Source: Clostridia bacterium
Lineage (GTDB): Bacteria; Bacillota; Clostridia; Oscillospirales; Acutalibacteraceae
Assembly: GCA_017550625.1 (NCBI GenBank)
Contig: JAFZOL010000018.1
Span: forward strand, 41,254 to 105,253
Length of the DNA stretch: 64,000 nucleotides
Reading direction: 5' to 3'
The notes under the pieces were generated by a model. It was not told the origin of the DNA and did no database searches. It saw nothing but the letters and a program-made list of their open reading frames with translations. The position numbers were made by a program, and so were the translations under genes. Position 1 is the stretch's first letter. Each line of letters begins with the position of its first letter. Below are positions 1-7,862 of this stretch, in pieces.

Positions 1-48
1 CTGAAAGACGCGAACTGGGCCGTGGGTGTGTTTACTAAACAAGAATAA
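1..48 (+). CDS. 3' end of an unidentified gene cut by the window edge
   Basis: Frame 1 is open from the first base to a TAA at 46-48 and encodes the last 15 residues of a protein (ending VFTKQE). The MATE gene starts 2 nt later, so the two are probably co-transcribed and translationally coupled. Too little is present to name a family. Calling it real rests on the open frame and the very tight junction. Confidence 0.5.
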   Translation: MKDANWAVGVFTKQE

Positions 49-50
49 CG

Positions 51-1439
51 ATGGCGAAAGCAAACAGCAAAGAGATATTCGAATCGCTGCCGGTCGGCAA
101 AGCACTTTATGAAATGGCGCTCCCGGCGGTATTCAGCCAGATCATCGTGCTGATCTACAGCATGGCTGATACCTTCTACCTCGGCAGAACGAACGACCCC
201 TTCATGGTCGCGGGGGTCTCTCTTTTGCTGCCCGTGTTCAATATCAGCATCTCGCTCGCATGCCTCACGGGCGTCGGCGGGGGAGCGCTGATCTCGCGCC
301 TGCTCGGCGAAAAGCGCGAGGGCGAGGCGAAAAAGGTCTCATCGTTCAGCTTCTGGTTCGCGCTCGCAATCGCCGCCGTGTTCTCGCTCGGGATGTTCGC
401 GTTTCTTTCCCCTGCCTTGCGGCTGCTCGGGGCGAGCGACGACACGTTCGATTTCGCGCGGCAATACGCCTTCTGCGTGATCGTGCTCGGCGGCGTGCCA
501 ACGGTTTTGTCGAACGTGCTGTCAAACCTCATCCGCAGCGTCGGGCTCTCGAAGCAGGCGAGCTTCGGCGTCACGATGGGGGCGCTGATCAATATTGCCC
601 TCGATCCGCTCTTTATGTTCGTGCTGCTGCCGAAGGGATATGAGGTGCTCGGCGTCGGCATCGCCACGCTGATCTCAAACTGCCTTGCGTGCGGATACTA
701 TCTGCTTGTGTACCGCGCCGTGAGGCACGAGACCGCTCTGAGCCTCAGCCCCAAAACGGGCATGCCCGAAAAGAAAAGCGTGCGCTACGTGTTCAACGTC
801 GGCATGCCCTCCGCCATCGCCACGTTCCTGTTCGATATCGACTATATCGTGATCGACAAGCTGATGGCGGGCTACGGCGATATCGCCCTCGCCGCGATCG
901 GCATCGTGCTCAAGGCGGAGCGCCTGCCGCTCAACGTCGGCGTCGGCATCTGTCAGGGCATGCTGCCGCTCGTCGCGTATAATTACGCCTCCGGCGACCA
1001 TCAGCGGATGCGTAAAACGATCCGCCTGTCGCTCGTCGTGGGGCTGATCGTCGGGGCCGTGAGCATCACGCTGTATGAGATCTTCGCGGGCGGTATTCTT
1101 TGGGTGTTTATCAAAGAACCCGAAACGATGCGCCTCGGCAGCGCGTTCCTGCGCGTGCGCTGTCTTGCCACGCCCTTCATGTTCATGAGCTTTTTTACGG
1201 TGCACGTGTTCCAGGGCTTCGGCGAGGGCAACCGCGCCCTGTTCCTCGGGCTGATGCGCTGGCTCGCGTTCAACATTCCGCTGTTGTTCCTGCTCAACTT
1301 CCTGTTCGGCATGAACGGCATCGTTTGGGGGCAGGTGACCGGTGACATGCTCAACGTGATCTTATCCTTCATCGTATACCGGCATTATTCGCGCAGGCAT
1401 TTTTCGGATCGGATAACCGAAGATCACGTATCACCCTGA
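51..1439 (+). CDS. MATE family multidrug/sodium efflux transporter
   Basis: A 462-residue polytopic membrane protein with about twelve hydrophobic segments in two MatE-like halves. The N-terminal half carries the typical run of small and aromatic residues around MALPAVFSQI and MADTFYLG. Members of this family export cationic drugs or metabolites in exchange for sodium ions or protons. The ATG lies 2 nt after the preceding stop and has no clear Shine-Dalgarno sequence, so translation is probably coupled. The gene ends just before a strong bidirectional terminator. The substrate cannot be predicted from the sequence. Confidence 0.93.
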   Translation: MAKANSKEIFESLPVGKALYEMALPAVFSQIIVLIYSMADTFYLGRTNDPFMVAGVSLLLPVFNISISLACLTGVGGGALISRLLGEKREGEAKKVSSFSFWFALAIAAVFSLGMFAFLSPALRLLGASDDTFDFARQYAFCVIVLGGVPTVLSNVLSNLIRSVGLSKQASFGVTMGALINIALDPLFMFVLLPKGYEVLGVGIATLISNCLACGYYLLVYRAVRHETALSLSPKTGMPEKKSVRYVFNVGMPSAIATFLFDIDYIVIDKLMAGYGDIALAAIGIVLKAERLPLNVGVGICQGMLPLVAYNYASGDHQRMRKTIRLSLVVGLIVGAVSITLYEIFAGGILWVFIKEPETMRLGSAFLRVRCLATPFMFMSFFTVHVFQGFGEGNRALFLGLMRWLAFNIPLLFLLNFLFGMNGIVWGQVTGDMLNVILSFIVYRHYSRRHFSDRITEDHVSP

Positions 1440-1461
1440 ATGCTTTCATAATGAAAGAAGA

Positions 1462-1487
1462 CCTCCCGATTCACGGGAGGCCTTTTC
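1462..1487. terminator. Bidirectional rho-independent terminator
   Basis: A perfect 7-bp stem (CCTCCCG 1462-1468, CGGGAGG 1474-1480) with a 5-nt loop is followed by CCTTTTC on the plus strand and by a T-rich run on the minus strand. It separates the convergent MATE and GH25 genes. Confidence 0.85.
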
Positions 1488-1501
1488 AATGTGGTCTCGT
1501 A

Positions 1502-2632
1502 TTACGGCATCAAATCAGGATAAAGGACGTCTACGTCCACGTCGCCGTTGATGCCGTCGATTCTGGCGAAGCCCTGCTGCCAGAGGAAATACCTGCCCTT
1601 ATAGTCCGTTTCGTCCGTATAGTGCGCGAGCCAAACGCTGCCCGTGACCTCTTCGGACCACAAAAGCTCAAGGTAGTATTTGCTGTTATAAAGCGCCGCT
1701 TTGTAGCCGCGCGCCTCGGCCTCCTGCCGGAACGCGGCAAACATATCGCCGAAATCCTTCAGGCTCATCTTGTAGTCTTCGATGTTGTTATAGTCCTCCC
1801 AGTCGAAAAACACCGGAAAGTCGAGCGTTTCGCCGTTGAGCAGGGAATAGAGATAGGCAGCGTTTCTGTGCACCGCCTCGGCGCCGTTTTCTTCGGAATA
1901 CCAGTATACACCCACCTTGAGCCCCGCGGCTTTTGCGTTGCGGATGTTGGCGGCGTAATACCGGTCGACGAAGTTCTCGCCGATATAGCCGCCGATGCGC
2001 ATGATCGCGAATTCGCAGCCCGCTGCGGCGACTTTCTGAAAGTCAATTGTTTCCTGCCACCTCGAAACGTCGATGCCGACCATCGTCCCGTCCTTTTTAT
2101 AGAGCCGGATGAATTCATCAAAGCTCTTCGGCGGGTCTTTTGGCTCCTCAACGGGAGCAGGCGCGGGCTCGGTGACCGTAACGGTCATGTTCGCGGTCGC
2201 GTATTTGCCTGTATTGTCAACGATCGTGAGCTTCAGCGGGTATTCGCCGAGCGTTGCGGGATCCACAACGCCTTCAACAATAAGCTCGACCTCCGGGTCC
2301 AGATCGTCGATATATGAAACGTATTTGTGCACGTTGAACGCGTTGCCCTGTTCGAGCGTTACGTTGTGAACGAAATACAAAAAGAAGGGTGCCATCGTGT
2401 CCTGCGGCTCGGCAGCAGGTCCAGGGATCGACGTCGTTTCGGGCGCGGAGGTCGTCGGGGCGGGCAGGGTCGACGTCGTTTCAATGGTCGGCGCGGCGGC
2501 GCTTAGCGCGGGTTCAGAAACCGCGGGCGCGGTCAGGTCGGCGGAGCTTTGGTATCTTAAACAACCGCTGAGGGACAATACGCAGCAGAGAAGCGCCGCG
2601 GCGATGCGGATATATTGCGAATATCGTTTCAT
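1502..2632 (-). CDS. GH25 muramidase lipoprotein with Ig-like domain
   Basis: A 376-residue predicted lipoprotein that should hydrolyse peptidoglycan on the outside of the cell. A signal peptide ends in a lipobox (LSGC, Cys24). It is followed by a Pro/Ser/Thr/Ala-rich linker to about residue 80, an Ig-like domain at about 83-155, and a GH25 lysozyme domain from about residue 183 (GIDVSRWQ) to the end. The FFDWED segment carries the acidic residues typical of GH25. The start was moved to the internal ATG at 2632 because AAAGGAGG lies 10 nt upstream, and the upstream ATG would place that SD inside the coding region. The role is probably cell-wall remodelling; a defensive muramidase is also possible. 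Confidence 0.92.
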   Translation of the reverse strand: MKRYSQYIRIAAALLCCVLSLSGCLRYQSSADLTAPAVSEPALSAAAPTIETTSTLPAPTTSAPETTSIPGPAAEPQDTMAPFFLYFVHNVTLEQGNAFNVHKYVSYIDDLDPEVELIVEGVVDPATLGEYPLKLTIVDNTGKYATANMTVTVTEPAPAPVEEPKDPPKSFDEFIRLYKKDGTMVGIDVSRWQETIDFQKVAAAGCEFAIMRIGGYIGENFVDRYYAANIRNAKAAGLKVGVYWYSEENGAEAVHRNAAYLYSLLNGETLDFPVFFDWEDYNNIEDYKMSLKDFGDMFAAFRQEAEARGYKAALYNSKYYLELLWSEEVTGSVWLAHYTDETDYKGRYFLWQQGFARIDGINGDVDVDVLYPDLMP

Positions 2633-2779
2633 GCGAGCCCTGCCTCCTTTCGCGCTGTTTTTCATATCTTAGCATATCCATTCATAAAAATAAATAGAAA
2701 TTTCGACAAAAACCGCCGAAAATACTCAAAAATGAGAGAACCATCCAGAAGAACAACGGTACGCGGCGTTGAAAACGGA

Positions 2780-2808
2780 TTGATTTTATTCTATTGAGTT
2801 GTTATAAT
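2780..2808 (+). promoter_or_regulatory. SigA-type promoter of the ABC exporter gene
   Basis: TTGATT at 2780-2785 and TATAAT at 2803-2808 are separated by 17 bp, 30 nt before the start codon. Confidence 0.75.
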
Positions 2809-2837
2809 TGATTCAGATTTGAAAGGGAGTGTTGTTC

Positions 2838-4817
2838 ATGATGCCCGGTCCCCCCAGCAACGCGATCAACGATCAATACCGCACCGCGAAACCCAAAAGC
2901 ATCCGCGACGTGCCCGCCTACGTGAAAAACATCGTCGGCGAGACCTCCGGCAGGATGTTCTATATTCTCAAGCTCGTGTGGGAGGCGAACAAATCCATTT
3001 TGTTCGTCATGTCGTTCATGACGCTCTTTAACGGCGTAACGCCGGTCATCGGCTCGCTGATCGGCAAAGAGATCCTCAACGAGCTCGCCCACGCTTACAG
3101 CGGCGGGCTCACAGATTTCAAGATCATCGCCACGCTCCTGATCCTGAACTTCGCCTATCTGCTCCTGACCGGTGTGGTGGCGCGCATTTACGCCACCGTG
3201 AACCGTATCTCGGGCGAGATCGTGGCGAACCACATCAAAGTGAAGCTGATGACGAAGGCGAAAGACGTGGACCTCGCGAGCTACGACAGCCCCGATTACT
3301 ATTCAAAGCTCGAAAACGCCAACCGCGAGGCCGCGCGCCGCCCGATCGAGGTGCTCAGCGCCGCGTTTTCGATCATTTCCACCGTGATCAGCATCGTGTC
3401 ATATATCATCGTGATCGCAGCCGTGGGCGCGGTGCCGGCGCTTTTGATCATCGCCGTGGCGATCCCGTCCACCGTGATCAACTTCTATTTCCGCAAAAAG
3501 AACTTCAACTTCATGTTCATGCGCTCGAAGAGCCGGCGGCAGCTCAACTATTATTCCGACGTCATGGTGAACAAGGATCTCGTGAAGGAGATCCGCATGC
3601 TCGGCCTCGCGGACACCTTTATCGGCAAATATAAAACCGTGTTCGCGGACTATTTCAAAGGCCTTCGTCGCCTGATGGTGCAGGAATGCGGCTGGACCAT
3701 CGCCGCCACGCTGCTCTCGACCGTCGTCAACTGCGTGCTGTTCGTGAAGATCGCCCGGGGCGTGTATAACGGCGAATACGAGGTCGGTAACTATGCCCTC
3801 TATACCGGCGCGCTCACGAGCATCGCCAACGGCATCTCCACGCTCATCACGACCACCGCGTCGATCTACGAGGGCACGCTGTTCATCAACAACATGATCG
3901 CCTTCATGAAGGAAGAAAAGAAGATCGTGCCGAGCGTCGACCCGCCGCGTCAAATCGTGCGCGGCAAGCACACGCTCGAGTTCCGCGACGTCTCGTTCCG
4001 CTATCCCGGCACGAAAAAGGACGTGCTCAAAAACATCAGCTTCACCATCGAGCCATCCGATTCCATCGTGCTGGTCGGGCTCAACGGCGCGGGCAAGACC
4101 ACGCTCATCAAGCTCCTCATGCGTCTCTACGATCCTACCGACGGCATGATCCTGCTCGACGGCCACGACATCCGCGAATACGATGTGCAGCAGCTTTACG
4201 GCATTTTCGGCATCGTATTCCAGGATTACGGCAAATATGCCGTCACGGTGAAAGAGAACATCGCATTCGGCGAGGTGATGAAGGACCTGAATCAGACTGA
4301 CGTGGAATCCGCTGCCGTCCACAGCAACGCCGACGCCTTCATCGAGGCGCTGCCCGAGAAATACGAAACGCCCTTGATGCGCTATTTTGAGGACGAGGGC
4401 ATCGAGCTCTCGGGCGGCCAGTGGCAGAAGATCGCTATCGCCCGCGCGTTTTACAGCGATTCCGATATCCTGATCCTCGACGAGCCAACCGCCTCGCTCG
4501 ACCCGCTCGCGGAGCAGGAGATCTTTAACCAGTTTGAAGCCCTGCGCAGCGATAAATCGTCCATTTTCGTTTCGCACCGGCTTTCGAGCGCCACCACGGC
4601 CAGCAAGATCGTGGTGCTCAAGGACGGCTGTGTGTCCGAGATCGGCAACCACAGGGAGATGATGGAAAAGCGCGGCGATTACTACACGCTTTTCTCTACG
4701 CAGGCCAAGCGATACACCGAGCCCGTCGACGCGCCCGCCGCCCCGCCCGAAGGTTTCCCTGCCCCGCCCGCGAATGCCGGCGCGCCGGATACGCGCGCTA
4801 TGCCGAGCATATTCTGA
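2838..4817 (+). CDS. ABC exporter, fused permease and ATPase
   Basis: A 659-residue half-transporter in the inner membrane. The N-terminal part (about 40-340) holds six hydrophobic segments of the exporter type. The C-terminal ATPase has Walker A GLNGAGKTT at about residue 414, signature LSGGQWQ at about 523, Walker B ILILDEPT at about 544 and a switch His (VSHR). A Pro/Ala-rich tail of about 30 residues follows. The start at 2838 was chosen because GGGAG ends 8 nt upstream; the GTG at 2829 lies within that SD. No partner gene is adjacent, so it probably acts as a homodimer. The substrate is unknown; lipids, peptides and drugs are all handled by this family. Confidence 0.92.
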   Translation: MMPGPPSNAINDQYRTAKPKSIRDVPAYVKNIVGETSGRMFYILKLVWEANKSILFVMSFMTLFNGVTPVIGSLIGKEILNELAHAYSGGLTDFKIIATLLILNFAYLLLTGVVARIYATVNRISGEIVANHIKVKLMTKAKDVDLASYDSPDYYSKLENANREAARRPIEVLSAAFSIISTVISIVSYIIVIAAVGAVPALLIIAVAIPSTVINFYFRKKNFNFMFMRSKSRRQLNYYSDVMVNKDLVKEIRMLGLADTFIGKYKTVFADYFKGLRRLMVQECGWTIAATLLSTVVNCVLFVKIARGVYNGEYEVGNYALYTGALTSIANGISTLITTTASIYEGTLFINNMIAFMKEEKKIVPSVDPPRQIVRGKHTLEFRDVSFRYPGTKKDVLKNISFTIEPSDSIVLVGLNGAGKTTLIKLLMRLYDPTDGMILLDGHDIREYDVQQLYGIFGIVFQDYGKYAVTVKENIAFGEVMKDLNQTDVESAAVHSNADAFIEALPEKYETPLMRYFEDEGIELSGGQWQKIAIARAFYSDSDILILDEPTASLDPLAEQEIFNQFEALRSDKSSIFVSHRLSSATTASKIVVLKDGCVSEIGNHREMMEKRGDYYTLFSTQAKRYTEPVDAPAAPPEGFPAPPANAGAPDTRAMPSIF

Positions 4818-4887
4818 TCTGCAGGAAAAACAAACGGGCGTTAAACCCATTTTTGTCTTTGGTGGACAGCCCTCGCGCGGCTCACTC

Positions 4888-4904
4888 GGCACGCTCCGCG
4901 TGCC
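4888..4904. repeat. Hairpin in a structured intergenic stretch
   Basis: The gap at 4818-5063 contains a perfect 7-bp stem with a 3-nt loop (GGCACGC 4888-4894, GCGTGCC 4898-4904) inside a GC-rich run at 4866-4913. A tail resembling a tRNA T-arm (GGTTCAATAGGATTC) follows. No coding frame with an SD was found here. Confidence 0.4.
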
Positions 4905-5012
4905 TCGGGTTCAATAGGATTCTCTATACAAGCAAAAAAGGGTACCGTTTAGGCACTCTCACTTAGGGATTTATATGCCGCAGCGGTGCTGGTTTTTGCG
5001 AAATACTGCGTT

Positions 5013-5050
5013 GCAGGGGTCGGATATCCGTAGGATGATCCGACCCCTGC
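5013..5050. terminator. Long perfect inverted repeat, probable terminator
   Basis: A 13-bp perfect stem (5013-5025 with 5038-5050) and a 12-nt loop lie just beyond the XRE gene stop on the minus strand. Plus-strand readthrough meets a T-rich tail (ATCATTTCATTCTTT). The T-run on the minus strand is poor, so the structure may also protect the mRNA 3' end. Confidence 0.6.
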
Positions 5051-5063
5051 ATCATTTCATTCT

Positions 5064-5498
5064 TTATTTGTCCCGGTCCCTCTCTATCTGGCTGAAATAC
5101 GTCATCGAGGCGGCCAGGCCGATCGCAATGAGAACCCACAGAAAAGCGGCTTCGCAAAAATCCTTAAATCCTCCTCCTACGATCGTGCTGACGGCGTAAG
5201 TCAGCATGACAACAATGACCAGGATCGCGGTCGTAAGGATCAGCTTCTTGTTGTTGTCGGCGTTCTTTGCATCTTTTTTTACCTTCGCAGTCATTTTCGA
5301 ATCTCCTTTCACCAATTCATCCAAGCTGATGCAATAGAGATCGCTGAGACTCAACAAACTGACGATATCGGGCAGCGACTTTCCGTTTTCCCAATGGGAA
5401 ACGGTCACACGGGATACCATGATCTTTTCTGCGACCTGTTCCTGTGTCATGCCGGAATTCTGTCTTGCTTCTCTCAGTTTTTCCGAAATCTCCATCAT
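5064..5498 (-). CDS. Membrane-anchored XRE-family regulator
   Basis: A 144-residue protein. Residues 5-60 form a Cro/C1-type helix-turn-helix (MTQEQVAEKIMVSRVTVSHWENG). A short basic linker is followed by two hydrophobic segments at about 85-107 and 113-134. This architecture suggests a DNA-binding domain held at the membrane, where it could respond to envelope or lipid signals; that is inference. AGGAG lies 6 nt before the first of two adjacent ATGs. It is transcribed from its own promoter and lies downstream of the serine hydrolase gene on the same strand. Its target is unknown; autoregulation is common for such genes. Confidence 0.85.
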   Translation of the reverse strand: MMEISEKLREARQNSGMTQEQVAEKIMVSRVTVSHWENGKSLPDIVSLLSLSDLYCISLDELVKGDSKMTAKVKKDAKNADNNKKLILTTAILVIVVMLTYAVSTIVGGGFKDFCEAAFLWVLIAIGLAASMTYFSQIERDRDK

Positions 5499-5521
5499 TG
5501 CGATCTCCTTTGCCTGGTTTT

Positions 5522-5550
5522 ATGATATCAGAAAATGATCCCGCTGTCTA
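5522..5550 (-). promoter_or_regulatory. Promoter of the XRE gene
   Basis: Read on the minus strand, TAGACA (5545-5550) and TATCAT (5522-5527) are separated by 17 bp, about 24 nt before the start codon. Confidence 0.5.
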
Positions 5551-5628
5551 TCAAAAGACGTTTACAAAGCTCTGCAACCGGTGTAAAAAAGCCTTTACAT
5601 CTCATATTTCGGGAACCGCTTTCCTTAT

Positions 5629-7008
5629 TTACAGCTTATTTGCGGTTTTTCCCCAGAGGGTAAGCGTGCCGTCGCCGAACGTGATATTGCCGGAAAACGG
5701 TTTTATGCCGAATTCCTTTTCTCCGAGCGGGAAGAGCTTCAACGTGCTGCAAACGGTTTTATAGTATAGCCGGATATAAAGGTCACCGTCCTTCATGAAA
5801 ACCTCATCTGCGAGAAAATCCCAATTGTCATAATCATATTTTCCGCAGAAGCTCTCCCATGCGGAACGGTCCGGCTCGCAGACTGCCAATTCCTCTACGG
5901 TTTTGACCGGCTCGGATTCACGGTCATACGCGATCGCTCGCATGCCGTTGAAGAAAGCATCGTACGCTTTTCCGTCCGAACAATCGCGGCAGTTGAGGAT
6001 CACGAGCGCCCTGTCCGCGTCGACAAAATGCTCGAACCACGTTTCAAGGCCGGGCATGCCGCCGCTGTGATTGACGGCGAGCCCGAGCTTGGCATCGTGT
6101 TTGACGACCCAGCCGAAACCGTAGCCGTCGTCGCCGTCGTCATTTTCATCCTCATCGGCGCCCGCCGCTTCGCCGTTCAATAGACGGCCCGGGGTGTACA
6201 TGACCTTCTGCTCCGGGAGCGTGAGCACTTTTTCTTCGCGAAGAGCCTTGTGCCATGCAAGCATATCGAAAATGGTGGTATAAAGATAATCGCAGCCGTT
6301 CAGACCGTCAGAGCCGACCACATAACCTGCGTCGGCCGAGAGATCGGAAGGAACGTATTTTCCGTTTTCCAGAACCATATTGCGGGTAAAACGGTCGGAA
6401 GGTCTGCCGTCCCTGCGCGTATGATAAATGCCGGAATCCTTCATACCGGCCGGCTCGAAAATGTTCTTTTTGAGATACTCCTCGAACCTGACTCCCGAGA
6501 GCTTTTCCACCGCCTCGGCAAGCAGCGTGTAGCCGACGTCGGTATACCGGAACTCTTCGCCCGGAGCATGGCCAAGAGGCTCGCCGCTTTCACGGATGAA
6601 GCGGAGCATTTCGCCGTTTTGCGGGATCCTGTGCTCGTTTTCAAGAACGGGCACGACCCAGCGGTCGGTGTTGAAATCGTCGGGCATGCCGCTCGTATGC
6701 GTTAAGAGATGGCGAAACGTGACCTCGGGATACGGGAACTCGGGAAAAACTGTAGCATACGCGTCGTCAAGCTTCAGTTTGCCATCTCTGACAAGCAGCA
6801 TGATCGCCGTCGCGGTGAACATCTTTGTGACCGAGGCCATTTCAAAGATACTGTCTTCCCGCATCGGAAGTTTGTTTTCCGCGTCGCTGAAACCGTAAGC
6901 GCCTTTTGAGATGACACTGCCGTTCTCGGCGTAAAGCCAGGTCCCGTTGAAGCCGGCTTTTTCGAACCCTTCACGGGCAAGTGCATCCATCATTGCTCTT
7001 TTATCCAT
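5629..7008 (-). CDS. Beta-lactamase-fold serine hydrolase
   Basis: A 459-residue protein of the class C beta-lactamase / DD-peptidase superfamily. The catalytic SVTK tetrad (Ser59, Lys62) follows FEMA, the second motif is YTDVGY with Tyr155, and the third is HSGG near residue 320. No signal peptide is visible, so it is probably cytoplasmic; such members are often esterases or peptidases rather than antibiotic hydrolases. A C-terminal lipocalin-like extension of about 100 residues follows the catalytic domain. The ATG at 7008 is preceded by GGGGAGG at 9 nt; an in-frame TTG further upstream overlaps that SD. The substrate cannot be predicted. Confidence 0.88.
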   Translation of the reverse strand: MDKRAMMDALAREGFEKAGFNGTWLYAENGSVISKGAYGFSDAENKLPMREDSIFEMASVTKMFTATAIMLLVRDGKLKLDDAYATVFPEFPYPEVTFRHLLTHTSGMPDDFNTDRWVVPVLENEHRIPQNGEMLRFIRESGEPLGHAPGEEFRYTDVGYTLLAEAVEKLSGVRFEEYLKKNIFEPAGMKDSGIYHTRRDGRPSDRFTRNMVLENGKYVPSDLSADAGYVVGSDGLNGCDYLYTTIFDMLAWHKALREEKVLTLPEQKVMYTPGRLLNGEAAGADEDENDDGDDGYGFGWVVKHDAKLGLAVNHSGGMPGLETWFEHFVDADRALVILNCRDCSDGKAYDAFFNGMRAIAYDRESEPVKTVEELAVCEPDRSAWESFCGKYDYDNWDFLADEVFMKDGDLYIRLYYKTVCSTLKLFPLGEKEFGIKPFSGNITFGDGTLTLWGKTANKL

Positions 7009-7066
7009 AAAGCTTAGCCTCCCCAAAAAAACTGTTGTGGTTTAGAATGGATATAGATGATATAAC

Positions 7067-7097
7067 AAAAACGGGTATCGTTCGGTACCCGTTTTTG
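7067..7097. terminator. Terminator of the tRNA-Trp gene
   Basis: AAAAACGGGTA (7067-7077) pairs with TACCCGTTTTT (7087-7097) around a loop of about 9 nt. On the minus strand the stem is followed by TTGTTATA just past the tRNA 3' end. Confidence 0.8.
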
Positions 7098-7099
7098 TT

Positions 7100-7175
7100 T
7101 GGCAGGGGCAGAAGGACTTGAACCCTCGGCACGCGGTTTTGGAGACCGCTGCTCTACCAACTGAGCTATACCCCT
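7100..7175 (-). tRNA. tRNA-Trp (anticodon CCA)
   Basis: The reverse complement folds as a full cloverleaf. The acceptor stem pairs AGGGGTA with TGCCCCT, the discriminator is G and CCA is encoded (7100-7102). The D-arm is GCTCAGTTGGTAGAGC, the anticodon loop contains CTCCAAA, and the T-arm contains GGTTCAAGTCC. The 76-nt gene has its own strong promoter upstream and a terminator directly downstream, so it is monocistronic. Confidence 0.96.
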
Positions 7176-7189
7176 GTGCGACGAATTGT

Positions 7190-7218
7190 ATTATAAAGCT
7201 TTGCATCCGAATTGTCAA
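7190..7218 (-). promoter_or_regulatory. Consensus promoter of tRNA-Trp
   Basis: On the minus strand a perfect TTGACA (7213-7218) and a perfect TATAAT (7190-7195) are separated by 17 bp, 14 nt before the mature tRNA. Confidence 0.85.
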
Positions 7219-7271
7219 GACTTTTTTTGATAATTCTCGCGATCGCAAACCGCGCTTTTGCGTCGGTGCGG

Positions 7272-7300
7272 TTGACAACTGTTTCATCCGATGTTATGAT
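7272..7300 (+). promoter_or_regulatory. Promoter of the fRMsr gene
   Basis: TTGACA at 7272-7277 and TATGAT at 7295-7300 are separated by 17 bp; the start codon is 28 nt downstream. Confidence 0.8.
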
Positions 7301-7328
7301 GATAGCAAATGAAACGGGAGGGAAGCAT

Positions 7329-7775
7329 ATGCCCGATTATAAGCTCTTATGCGCACAGCTCGAGGCGCTGAACGAAGATAATTCTTATCCCATCGCGATC
7401 CTCGCGAACGCGAGCGCCCTGCTTTTCGACGCGCTCGACAACGTCAACTGGGCGGGGTTTTATCTGCTTGAAGGCGATAAACTCGTTCTCGGTCCGTTCC
7501 AGGGAAAAGTTGCCTGCGTCACGATCCCCGTGGGCAAGGGCGTGTGCGGCACGGCGTTCGCGAACAACGAAACGCTCGTGGTGCCGGACGTGCATCAGTT
7601 CTGCGGACATATCGCGTGCGACAGCGCGTCGAATTCCGAGATCGTGGTACCCTTGCGTAAAAACGACGGGCCCTTCGGCGTGCTCGATATCGACAGCACG
7701 GTTTTCTGCCGTTTTGACGAAGAGGACCGCGCGGGACTCGAGGCTTTCGCACGGGTCCTGGAAAAGGCTTTTTAA
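7329..7775 (+). CDS. msrC: Free methionine-(R)-sulfoxide reductase (GAF domain)
   Basis: A 148-residue single-GAF-domain enzyme that reduces free methionine-R-sulfoxide in the cytoplasm. Three conserved cysteines are in place: Cys63 in ACVTIP, Cys73 in GVCGTA and Cys97 in HIACDS. The downstream SNSEIVVPL motif is also present. The start was placed at the ATG at 7329 because GGGAGG lies 6 nt upstream; longer in-frame starts run through the promoter. Its role would be repair of oxidised methionine in an anaerobe exposed to oxidants. It has its own promoter and is not clearly coupled to the sulfoquinovose operon 90 nt downstream. Confidence 0.9.
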   Translation: MPDYKLLCAQLEALNEDNSYPIAILANASALLFDALDNVNWAGFYLLEGDKLVLGPFQGKVACVTIPVGKGVCGTAFANNETLVVPDVHQFCGHIACDSASNSEIVVPLRKNDGPFGVLDIDSTVFCRFDEEDRAGLEAFARVLEKAF

Positions 7776-7797
7776 TAGAATAAAATATTATGTTTCC

Positions 7798-7826
7798 TTG
7801 ACAATAAAGCGTTTCGGGTGTATAAT
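7798..7826 (+). promoter_or_regulatory. Promoter of the sulfoquinovose operon
   Basis: A perfect TTGACA (7798-7803) and a perfect TATAAT (7821-7826) are separated by 17 bp. An 8-bp palindrome TGATATCA (7833-7840) sits at about the transcription start and could be an operator. No regulator gene is encoded nearby, so what controls it is unknown. Confidence 0.82.
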
Positions 7827-7862
7827 CCAAATTGATATCATATGTTTGGAGGATCATTCTCT

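Noticed and set aside
3399..4892. 497-residue minus-strand frame across the ABC exporter
   Set aside because: The sense strand carries intact Walker and signature motifs; the antisense frame has no SD.
4900..4915. tRNA gene suggested by a T-arm-like sequence
   Set aside because: No acceptor, D or anticodon arm can be formed around it.
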